From NCBI GenBank assembly GCA_963969395.1, contig OZ017795.1:18290001-18354000 (forward strand): DNA of 64,000 nucleotides, written 5' to 3'. Under the pieces are notes generated by a model. That model did not search any database, was not told the DNA's origin, and was given only the letters and a program-made list of their open reading frames with translations. This DNA is from Pseudoscleropodium purum (lineage: Eukaryota; Streptophyta; Bryopsida; Hypnales; Brachytheciaceae). Below, in pieces: positions 8,854 to 20,400 of this stretch (within the stretch, counting starts at the first letter, position 1; each line of letters starts with the position of its first letter). Position numbers and translations under genes: made by a program.

Positions 8854-11800
8854 ACTTTTAATAGTTTGGACAAGTTTCTATGACCTCAATTTTTAGTGAA
8901 ACTTTTTGAAACTTTCTTATAATATAGAAAAACTTATTAGCTTTAAGGAAACATAAATTTTATTTCAATCATTGCCTAGGGGCAAAATTTATGCCATCTT
9001 AAAAATAATTTCATCTCAATGGGCAAAAAAAAACCTACAAAAATTTGAAATTCAATTTCTAAATTGTTTTTTTCATAGATCTTATTATTGCTTACATGTA
9101 AAGCTTGCATTCATTTCATTTGGATTAGTGATGTGAAAGTTATAAACAATTTTTTTTTCCGTGCAATCAAAGCATCTTCTTGAAAAAATAACCTACAAAA
9201 TTTATTTTGAGTGCGATTTTCACAATTTTTCAAATTTTTTTTCTTGACAAGGTTTAGTTTTCTTATTAAAACAATCTCACCATTGGAATTATAGTATTTC
9301 AATCCCATCTCAAAGCTATTAAAAATTTATTTTTTCTTTCAATCTTGAACCTACTTCTACTTAATAATTTCGTAAAGAATAATAATCAAGTGTGTATTTT
9401 TTGAAAATGTTTTCCTAAGCTTCCAATACAATTCTTCAACACAAAAAAACTTCAACTCAAAATCTATAGTGCAAATTATTTATACAAATGGCGGTCAAAG
9501 TCATTTGAAATTGCAAGCTAGCATTCCAAAAATCTTTGTTTTCTAACTTTGAATGCTAATATCTTCCAATCTATACTGTCAAACTTTATGAAACTTTTAC
9601 TACCTGATCTTAGACAAAAAGCACAAGATCTTATAGTTAGATTCTTAAAAATATATATTTTTTGTTTTCTTCAATGAATGCAACAAAAATGGCAGTTTTG
9701 AGTGTTTTTTAACAGAAAAATGTCTTTGGTTTTTAAGGGGTTAAAAGGTAGTCATTTTCAGGGTTTCATTGTGAGATTTAACTCTTAAATGTCCAATTGA
9801 CCATATTTGGTTGATCTAAAATTTCAAGCTCATTTTGATGTGGGTAGTTAACCGCTAAAGTTCCACAACTATGATTTTATCAGAAATGCTCAAAAACTGC
9901 CATTTTTAGTATAGGTACCAAATTTTTGAAAAAATAGTTTTTTGATACATGTAACCATAGAATCTTGTAGTATCTTGACTTGAAAACATGTGGTAAAATT
10001 TCAAAAATTTCCATTATGTGGATTGTAAAATATAAGCATTTAAATTCAATAAAATCATTTTTTGGGCCTTGCAAAAATAAAGCAGTTGTGCTTCACAAGC
10101 TCACTTTTCTATGAAAAAATGTCCAAAATGGTGGTCCTTCTTAGGATTTTTTTTCCTAGACAACTTGGCCACATGTTTGAAAATTTTCAGATCATTTGAA
10201 ATTGTACAACATGTAGGAAAAAAATAGTTAGACAATAATAGAGAATGATTCAAAATTCAAAATTGTTAAGAATTTAATTATGGAATTGAAAAATGCCAAT
10301 CCCAATGGTTACAATGGTGTAATAAACAATTCACATTCTAAAATTTTATTTTATTTTCAAAAATATTGAAAATTGAGTAAAATAAAGGATTTCAAATCCA
10401 TAACTACTCGCAAAAAAAACTTCTCATAAGTTTTGATTCATTGATCAAATTGGAATGATTCAAAGATTTTTATGTATAATATTCTAGAAGACCAATTCCA
10501 AATTGTTGTTTTTGAAAAATGTGTTTTTTTCAAATTTGTCTAAATTGCCCATTTATGTAAAAAGGTAACTGTAGTCTAGGTTTTGTCTAGTTTACTAAAA
10601 TCCCAAGATTAAGTATAGCGGTTTCAAATTTCTAGAGGAATGGTCAAATCATCTATTGTTCTGTGGCTAAAGTCACATGTATATTAGATTTAGGGAAATA
10701 TGTATGTATGTATATGTATGTATATATATATATATAAGTTGTTTAGTTTGTAAAGTTAGGTTTTTCACTCTTATTCCTAGGGATTTAAATTTTATTGACA
10801 GTTCTTTACAGATGTATGTAGACACAATGAATGATGTTACAGACGTAATTCCTTAATTAAACCTTTTTATATTTAGGACAATTGGTCTAGTAAGTGCTCG
10901 CCATGAACCAATCCTAATGCAAAATGTCTATGTCTGTCCCTGTAGGGCAATTTGTCCAGTTAATACAAAGAACGAGAGTTTAGATATTTACCAAAGTTTT
11001 GTCTTTTCCTTAAGCTTTTCTCCAGCTTTTAGGGCAATTAGTCAATTGGCAATTTGTCCAAACCACTATTAATACACAAACAAAATATTGAAACAATTCA
11101 CAACATGGACCAAACTTAGGAAACCTAAAACCAAATGCTTATTATTTATAAAATAATAATAAAACAACTTAAAATCGTAATCTATAGACCTAAAACCAAA
11201 TATATCAGCCCTATGGCCATGCAATGGACCCAAAACCATGGAAATAAACTCAAAATCCAAAAACAGGCCCTAAAAACGTTGAAATTTGGATTTTAATGGT
11301 CAAATGACCTATAACCGTAGACTTCAGCCCTATGGCCGCGGAAAAAAGGACCCTATTATCGTGCGATTTCAGTTGTGAAGCCTAAATTCCTAATTTCCTC
11401 CGACAGCAAGCTTGTTGCTTGCCGCGCCTTCCAATTCAAGTTCCAATTTTGACAGAATTTTGTATTTTTGATTCCGAACACTTGTTGCGCACTTCCAAAC
11501 AGGTTTCTATTGATCTTTGCAACTCAATGGCATCCAAATTTCTGATTTCGCAAAAGAATCAAAATTCTATGCACAACTGAGAACTGCAACGTCTGAACTT
11601 GCTTCCGATCCAAATTTTGACACAATTTGTGGAATTTGTGTTGGATTTTTGCTCATTCAGTTCCTCTAGTCCACACAATTTCACCAACCATTAATTGATC
11701 TGAATTTTTTTTATGAAATTCGGTGCCGTGGAGTCGCCACCGAACCCCTAATTTCTGCTCCCAAGCTTCCTGCTCCTACTGAATTTACCAAAATTTGTAG

Positions 11801-13865
11801 ATTTTTTTCGAACTCCAATCCCGCTTCTCACCCCACTTTCCTGGCGGCCGAATTTTGACTCGTGAAATTCCTCTAATGCTCAGAGCTACTGGAGCAACAC
11901 CGGGACACCAATGATCAACACTGATCACATCATTTTGTCAGGAATTGGTTGATGCTCCGTCAACTATTCACACTTTTTGCAGCATTCTTAGAGCTCATAC
12001 TCTTGCAGTTTCAATTTTGCATTGTCATTCATTCACAAACCCATCTCTCCTTCTCGATTTGCAAGACAAAATTTCGGCCGCTTATTTTTATATTCACAGT
12101 TTATCACAAACTCCAACTTTGCAATATTCACTCACAAAATTCTAATCTCCTTTAATTGAAATTAATTTCTTCAATCTCACAATTGTAAGCTCTCAACAGC
12201 TTATTCTCACATGCAAGGGCACAATTCCATGGGAGACAATCTTATTCAAAAATCTTACAAAAATAATAGTCAACAAGGCAACCTTAAACTTGGCAAACAT
12301 ATGAAGGAATTATACAAGGCAAGAAACTCAAATATATATATTATAGAACTTAATCACTTACATGTATGGGTCGTATTTCAAAATGCCAATTTTTTTTATT
12401 GTTTTTAATATCTATTTATAGTCTTCTTGGCACCCCCTTCCAAAGGGGGTGTCTTTCTAATTTTCACTTTTACTATTTTCACTTTTTATTTTTAATTAAT
12501 TAATTAATTAAATCCTATTCATACTATAACATATAAATTAACTTTATTTTTAAACTTTTTTCTACTTTTATCTAATAAGGGGCCCCTAATGGCTCCTAAT
12601 AATCTAAATTTGCTATTTTAAATTTAAAATCTTGTCTACAGTAACATATTAGGCCATAACTTTTGACTTATTTCCAAATGTTATAAAATTTAGTGCATAT
12701 GAAAGATGTTCCTTGTCCCCACCTATTAAAATTTAGACCAAAAACATTAGAAGGAATTTGAGGGCAACAGAAGCCTATTTTAGACCAAATCCTTTTATCG
12801 TTTGTCCCACAATGAAGGAATGGCTAGTTGTTAGAAAAAAAATTAAATTCAATTCTTAAAATGAAAAAGAAAGTTGAATTTTGTTTGGTTTTAATTTTTT
12901 CTATGACACAGTCGGATCTCGGCCTTGTCATACTATTGCCTAATAGATAGAGTAAAGTGTTTTCATGATTTTCACTATTGAAAATTTAGACATGCAAGTC
13001 TTGATTTGGAGTTATTTGCGATTTATACTTAAAAATAATTGCATTTCAACAATTGCAAGGTAGATTGTGTAAAGAATTTGATAGCTTTTCATGTGAAATT
13101 AAGTTTTCTGAAAGTGAATTTTAGTGTGCTAACACAATTTGTAGTTGTTCATGTCACCTTCAAAGCCAAGAAACTTTTATGTACAAATTTCTAAAACATT
13201 GTAGGAAGGGGCAATATATTAAAAATAGAAATTGTACATTTCTCTTGCTATAATCTCACAATTCCTACGCAATTTTGCACTCAAAATTGGTGAATATACT
13301 AATAAGCAAGCTCTATAAACATTTATACAATTAGATTTTGAAAAAAAAAATTTGCTTCATTAGGGATAACTACAAGTCCATGCTCTTTTTTCGTAGTCAA
13401 AACACATTTGAAAAGGCTTGGGCATCATGAGAGAAATAATCAAGCCTCTAGAAGGTCGCTCCAGAGTGACATCATTAAAGTTTTTCACATCACTACACCT
13501 CTACAAAAAAGGTCATACACTCTAAACTTTGTAAGAGATGTCAGAAACTCAAAATAGTTTAATCATAGTACATTAGGGTAGTGTAGTACAAGATAATAGA
13601 ATACAATTATTCAAAGTATTGAATCTTCCAAGTAAACAAATTAAATGATTTAATTTGACTTCATTTGTTCAATTGACAAATTAAACAAATGAAGTCAAAA
13701 TAGGCAACATGAAGTGACTTTTGAAGCTAGTTACCTAAAGCATCTAGCTTAAAAAATTACTTACTTTACTTGTTGTATAAAAAATGAGAAGAGAAGCACT
13801 TTATATAAGTGGGGTTGTAGGTAAAAGAAACAATCCATGTGGAATATGTAAATTAGAAACAATAG
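8854..13865. other. AT-rich transposon-derived gap
   Basis: No gene is supported. Terminus-like fragments occur at about 9735 and 9778. A TATG/TA microsatellite spans 10701-10736. GGCAATTTGTCC-like phrases recur at 10878, 10946 and 11032-11060. The phrase CAGCCCTATGGCC repeats near 11205 and 11325. A segment at 11400-12200 is less AT-rich but has no recognisable protein. A short CACCCCCTT hairpin lies at 12431-12451 and a TTAA microsatellite near 12491. Confidence 0.5.
10282..10371 (+). repeat. Dispersed repeat, inverted copy at 63061-63146
   Basis: A stretch of about 90 bp beginning GGAATTGAAAAATGCCAAT matches the reverse complement of 63061-63146 with scattered mismatches. The two copies lie more than 50 kb apart in opposite orientation, so both are probably fragments of one dispersed element. 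Confidence 0.65.
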
Positions 13866-14300
13866 GAGCTCATTGTCTCATATTAAGTCAAATGCAAGAA
13901 TTATGTTCAAAAGTCGAATTTTGACCTCATTTAGGTAGAGTAGATGAACTATTTTGAAAAAACTTTGAATTAAGTTAATGTGGGTAATCAAGCTAAATTT
14001 CATCTCTAAAATTGGTTTGAAGTTTTGAGGCTCCAACTAAAAATTATGGACAAATTTCACAAAGAGGTTGGAAAGGACATTTTTTTTGACATTTCCAACA
14101 CCTTCTTTGAATTTTGTCCATAACTTTTTATTGGAGTCTAAAAACCTCAAACCTATTTTTGGAGATAAAACTTTGCTTGATTACCCAAATTTTTTTTAGT
14201 TCAAAGTGTTTTGAAAAAAGTTATTCTACTACATCTACATGAGGTCTAAAATTTAACTTTGAACCCTATTTCTACATTTTGACAATGAGTGGCTAAGCTC
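13866..14300. repeat. Large foldback (about 210-bp arms)
   Basis: Arms at about 13866-14075 and 14092-14300 are imperfect reverse complements. They share GGGTAATCAAGC, AATTATGGACAAA, GACCTCAT and GTTGGAAA with their counterparts, and the turn is at 14076-14091. The DNA is non-coding. It may be a foldback or MITE-type element, and a transcript would form a long double-stranded RNA. Confidence 0.65.
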
Positions 14301-14544
14301 TTAACTTCAAATTATCCCATACTCTTTGAGGATTCTTGATGGACAATTCATTTTATTATAAAAGCAACACATTAGAGGATCTTTGGGCTTAGGGAGGGTT
14401 GTTGCAAGCAAGTGCATCGGGAACTGCCTTCCCTTGCAATTTCGGGGAATGGTTGTTCTTGACAAAAAAAATTTTAAAAAGAAAAAAAAAAATTACTTTG
14501 GAAACGTAGGAAAAAATAGAAAAAAAAATTCATTTTTTTTGGAC

Positions 14545-14650
14545 GTGGCAATTGCTATGCCACATCAATGAACTACCGCGGTCGCTTGCAGGGCTGTTCC
14601 CACAATGTGGAAACCCACAGCCCTCTTGGGTGTGAAAAAATTCTCTAATG
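14545..14650. repeat. Diverged hairpin plus CACAGCC module
   Basis: After an A-rich tract, GTGGCA...TGCCAC (14545-14563) forms a hairpin. A second hairpin, AGGGCTGT...ACAGCCCT, follows near 14590-14625. The order resembles the module at 8122-8215, but similarity is low. Confidence 0.35.
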
Positions 14651-15600
14651 CTTTCATCCTTCATTCTTACTACATGTCAATGAGGTAACCACAAAATCTT
14701 AATTTTGATGGTAATTGATAAATAGTCATTTGAATGAATTTGGACATTTGCTTCATTTTCCACAATTTATTTAGAGTTGAATTACCATCTGAATTATTGG
14801 ATGCATTAGAGCACCAAAACTTTCATTTTTGAACACTTTAACTTGTATTCAAAGTTAAATTATGTTGTTTGAAACAATTTAGGCAAATTAGGTAATTCTG
14901 GCATTTTGGAGGCATCCTATGGTAACTCTCTCATGTACTTTTGAAATTTGGCATGTACATGTAACTAATATGATATGGTAGGAAATTGTCAAAAGAAAAG
15001 ATCTAATTTTAATTCTTAAATCACACTCTAAAAGAAGTCAAAATTTTATCATCTAGATCGGACTATTTTTTGACAACCTTTTTTTCTTCTAACTTCAAAT
15101 GCTATAATCTTGCAATATGTGTTCTCAAATATGTTTCCACATATTTTGAATGTTTTTTTTTCTTAATATTTTCACCTCTCGGGGTTCAAAAAAACAAATT
15201 CCCTAATGTACAAGAGATCATCAAAAAATGGCTAGTGCATTGTTGGATTATTTCACCTCTTCATATTGCATGTTATTTAAAGTAAGGTAGACCCCTTAGG
15301 CCTGTACTTGCTCTTGAAATTTTGCATGAGTGTACCTAACAAGTTGTACTCAAATAGTGTAGAGGCTCAAAGTTTGTTTTCCTTATTTGGCAAGGTTTAA
15401 ATAAAGTTTTTTGCTCACTTCAAACATTATAATCTTGCAATCTATAGGGTCAAATGGGTTGAAATATTTTTCGTGCATTTTCATAATAGTCTACAATTCA
15501 TTTTTATAGTTGAAATTAAAAATATTATTATATTTTTAACTATGATAAAAGCACAAAAAAATGACAATTGTTGACAAATTCCCTTAAAAAAATTTCTTAG

Positions 15601-16120
15601 TTAAATCCTAAATGCCCAAGGCTTTTTTTGAACTTTCGAAGTTTGCTCAAAACTAAACAAAAGGCCCAAATTTTGACAAGTATTATCAATTTAGAAAAAA
15701 TTGTATCTAGGCAAATTCGAACTAGATGTATTATTAATTACATAAAAAAAGAAAACACAAGAATATTACTTTTGGATTGAAAGATTATAATGTTTGATAA
15801 AGAAGGTGCTACAACTATGAAAGTGATTTGAAGTCTTTCAATCCACTTTTTACATGTCAAATAAAAAATTGAGGTCATTAAAAAAATATGAGGCTAAAGG
15901 TCATAACATGAAAAACCATAATTGATTCATGGCTCCTCAAAATCTATTCTACAATTTTCTTAAATGAATTTTTAATGTGATATCCCCCAAGATTTAGTGT
16001 ATTTGAGGCTCATCTCCAAGAGTCTCTAAACTTAAAAAATCAAGACTTTGGACACCCTTGCACAAAATTTTCAATAGAAAGAGCATGAACAATTTTAAAA
16101 AAGAATCAGATTTTTGATAC
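15601..16120 (+). repeat. Second copy of the 8231-8720 repeat
   Basis: The segment aligns in direct orientation with 8231-8720 along most of its length: shared AAATGCC(C/T)AAGGC start, AAAGATTATAATGTTTGA, AAATGAATTTT(G/T)AATGTGAT and GATTTTTGAT. The right inverted terminus seen at 8853 is missing here, so this copy looks truncated close to the 3' flank of the exonuclease-MutS gene. Confidence 0.7.
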
Positions 16121-17421
16121 TTATGGCTTGCTGGCTTGAAGCATTCATCGAATCGCAAACCTTTCTGCAGTTTCCTTTAGACCTAAGTAGCCGCGTCAAC
16201 ATCAATACAAGGTCAAATTTTTCTATGAAGAGAGAATTCAAAGAACACTTTAGTACAGGAATGTTGCAAGTTGCAAGAAACTCGCATTTAGAAAGGGAAT
16301 TACTGGCATGGTGGGGATGGAGGTATTTCGTACTATGCACCTCACTGAGTACAGCATCATGTCTCCCAAGAATCTCGAATCTCAGGCACTCCAGGCAAGG
16401 ATCAAAGACCTGCTTTTAGGTTGAAACGTTGAAACGTGGACTCGTAGAGTCGTAGATGACAGCAACTCTGAAAATTGATTGACGTAAGTTATTACGCCAA
16501 TCCATAGAACATATTTGAATAAACCTTAGAACACACGGCAGTACCTCACAAGCACTCAGAGATGCATCAAATGTATAGTACAGTACAGTTCTCTATGAAC
16601 TGTTTGGAATGTCCGATAAATAGTGCAATTGTTCCAGGCTCTACGTAACAGCATTTTGAAAAACAGGACCACAGAGGAACAGTAAACCTCAAAAAGAATA
16701 TACTACTCAATCTTCACTTTGTGAAGGGAGATGGTAAAATTAAGAACTCAAAGTACATATGGTCAAAGCAGGCTATTTGGGAACTTGGTAATGCCTTTCC
16801 TGACAATCCTAGCCACCGAAAATTTTATGCTGCCAGCCTAGCTGGGAAGAAAAAACGAAATCTCTGTCTTAAAGAGATGGATGCACCAATAGCCCACAGC
16901 GCTTTCTAAATGAATATGGAGGAACAGTCCTCAATGACGAGAGACTATGATCGTCGCACAAATGCACATTGGTACAGGAACTTGAGTATGGATTATGTTG
17001 GTGATCTATCAGTAGCATTAGGCCCAGATATGTGAAGACGAACCGGTTGGTGCAGGACCGAAGCAAAAGCAGACTCCAAGGTAACAAAGTGCTCTGGCTG
17101 CTGAAACTTTCTTACAAACAGAGAAGATGCACTTACACATACCTCGAGCTCACCCAACCTGGAAGAAACTGATACCAAGGATCCCTGCATGTAATAAACA
17201 CCAGTATCAATATACTGTGGATATTTGCCAAAAAAATCGGGACTCAGCATAAAACAATTACTATCTTCTTTTCGAGATTCACCTTGTGAAAAAAAAGGAG
17301 ACAGGATAGTAAATGACATGCGAATAGGAAAAGTAATCATCCGATGTATTTGCAAAAAACAGAGGAACGAGACCTTAAACAACTTAAGAGAACGGATTCA
17401 AAATCCGTTCCACCTCTTGAG
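16121..17421 (-). other. 3' flank / probable 3'UTR of the exonuclease-MutS gene
   Basis: GC content rises here compared with the repeat field to the left, and the region directly follows the stop codon of the exonuclease-MutS gene. A 129-codon frame on the minus strand (16993-17382) has no recognisable domain and is best read as untranslated DNA. Confidence 0.45.
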
Positions 17422-20400
17422 TTAGAGTTGCACCTTCTGCTTCAGAAGTGCCTGAGTAGCTGGCTGGTTCTGCAAGGCCATGTAAACTCGCTCCCATACC
17501 TCATCCAGCTGCTCTTTTGAATACCCACTTTCTTCATGTACCTTTGATTGCTCTGATGGTTCCAGTTGCGCATAAAAACTCACTCCGTTGTCTTTTGAGG
17601 GGCCAAATCCGATGTCGTCAAACTCTTTTGACGCCGTTGAGCTCATGACAGAACTCACTTCCTCCAAGGAACTCGACTCTTGTCTATTATCAGGAATCAC
17701 GCTTCTCACAGGAGTTTCCGACGCTAGGGGGATTAATAAGTCTCTATTTACATTTCCCGTCTCAGTATTGAGGTTCGAAAAATTATCCAAGACGTCTCCA
17801 AACAAGTACACCAGACTTCTCCAAACCAGTATTAGTTCCATTTCTCCAAGTCCTCCAAGATTCGGGTCAAGACTACCCTTTAGTAAGCCAAGTTCCAAAC
17901 CGTTATTTACAGCGTGAGTCTTCACATTGCAATTTGCATTCTCAATAACCTCGTCAAGTAAAATCCCGATTTTCTTGTCCTGTACTTTGCTGTTTCCGCA
18001 ATCCTCATCCAATTCATTTTTCAGAGTACTCGTTTGCAACGCTGGAATTCCAAATTGCTCCCTAGAATCATTCAGATTTGTACTTGATCCTTCTTCAAGG
18101 ACAAGGAGTTCAGAAGCTCTGTTACACACCCAATCCGGTAATCCAGCACCTCTACCAATGGCAATAGCATAAGACCTCACAGCATTGCCTGGCATCACAG
18201 CATGGTCGAACATCACTTCACCGTTTTCCAGTTCAGTTGCCTGGAAGTGGTAATTCGCAATGTTGGGAAAATCTTGATCCAATATGTGAAGGTCATGATA
18301 GTGAGTTGAAAAAATGGTCCGAGCACGCACTATCTGGGATAAGTACTCGATTATTGCTCGGGCAATAACACCTCCCTCCTGCGAGCTGGTTCCTCTACCA
18401 ACTTCATCCAAGAGAATTAATGAATGAGCAGTTGCACGGTTGAGGATGTTAGCAGACTCTAACATCTCAACCCGGAAAGTACTCTGGCCAGCAGCCAAAT
18501 CATCTACTGCACCAACACGAGTATAAAGCCCGTCTGCTAGTGATAACCGGGCAAATTTAGCAGGAACAAAACTGCCAGCCTGAGCTATCAGTTGAATGAG
18601 GCCTATTTGCCTCAGATAACAACTCTTCCCGCTGGCATTTGGGCCTGTTAACAAAACAAGATCAGCACGTGGCCACCACTTCTCACTTTCATCCGTCAAT
18701 TCCTCCATCGTTTCTGCCACACTCGACTTCTCGTCACGTTCCGTACCTCCAGTAACGGAATCATTCTCCGAGGCCGTATCAAACCCTAAGTAAGCAGAAT
18801 TTGCTACAAAACACAGATCCTCTGATAGCGACAATTCTACCACAGGATGTCGACCCCCAATTATAGTTATCTCTCGACCTATTTCCATCATATGCGGACG
18901 ACAATAGTCCCTCTTCACCGCCAGATCTGCAACAAATTTAGTCATCATGTTACAGCACGGGAGCGAAGAAGAATTGCCAAGGTTCAAACGTCATAAAAAT
19001 TGAAGGCACAATCCTGATGCCCTCTTGACAAATCAGCCATGCCTATATCATTAATGAACTCTATACAAAACACACCCAGAGCTAAATCGTACACTTCCTT
19101 TCCTCCGCAGATCTTTTACTACGTGCACATAAACCAAACAAGATACCGGTATACAAGAGAATAATTCAAAAGAAGCAGAGAACATAAACCGAGTCAATGC
19201 AGAAGAATACAACGTACCTGCAAATGTGCACAGCACATCAAGAGCAGCCACTGCTTGACTATATTCTCGAACAGACTCCAACAAGGATACTATCTCTTCC
19301 TTCAAGGCTCTCAGAAGCTCTTCCTCACGCTCGTAAACCCTTGCCTCAGCAGCCATTCTTCTCGACTCACAATTCAAAAGGAGTGGAGTGACAAACCTCT
19401 CCTCGGCTTTCAAGCTCTGAAGTCTCTGATAGTCATCGGGAATGGAACCCTCTTTAAGCTTGTTCTTCCGGATGCTAATATAGTGGCCACTGTTCTTAGT
19501 GTACCCAACCTGAAATTACAAGTTACACATATGCTGATGAAACATTGAGTTTATCAACGACAGGAAGACACTGTAGCCCAAATCTCCGTAAAGTCAAAAT
19601 CAAAAAAGTGAAAACCAACTCGCAACTCTATCGGAACCACCAACATCCGGGAGGAGAAATCTACGAACATCTACCAGGCCCCTCCAATAGTACGACAATA
19701 GACTTACTTAAAGTGGTCAGCACAATTTGCAGCAGATTCACTCAAACAAATCAATGGTATATCTAACCTCCAAGGAAGGAATGCCTAGGCGTAAGCGCTC
19801 TTGCTTCTCATACTCTTCCAGCCAAATCATCGTCACCTGCACTTCTTGCCGAAGGATATCTAAGGTCGGATCGGCACCTGCTTTCACCACTTTCCCTGCT
19901 TGTATACCATTCCCAAGCTCCTCCGTCACCATATCCTACTCATCCAAAAACCAAAAGGCACTCAATCAATCAAGTCATATAACTACACATCCAATACGAT
20001 ATACCCCTTCACGATCCCTTGAAATGAGATCTTCTGGCAAAGTTACTTTCTGTGTTTCTAACGGTCACCCAGGTTGGATGAAAAATTATTCTTACTTCAA
20101 CTTTGTTGGCCCATTGCACAGCAGATGAGGGAGACTGAGAGGCAGCAACAAAATAAAAATTGGCTGATGCTCCCTCTATAAGCTCAGCCAAGCTCGGCAA
20201 ACCCTTGATTGATTGGGCCAAAGTCAATAAATCCCTAGAAGAAAGCCACACCAGATGTGCTTAACCAGATGTGCAAATTCACCCACTACATTCACTAGAC
20301 AGAAATAATCACCACTACTTATCTACAGTCACTCTACAGAATGGGTAAACTTCATCCTGGACGAATCACGAAGATGAATAAGCTCAACTTTCAACGTACA

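Noticed and set aside
12431..12451. CACCCCCTT...AAGGGGGTG hairpin as a bacterial-style terminator
   Set aside because: The window is nuclear plant DNA with spliced genes and no gene ends here; the hairpin is probably part of a degraded element.
17422..18926. MSH1 as the identity of the MutS part
   Set aside because: There is no GIY-YIG domain after the ATPase, and the Walker A and neighbouring blocks fit a bacterial/cyanobacterial type MutS better.
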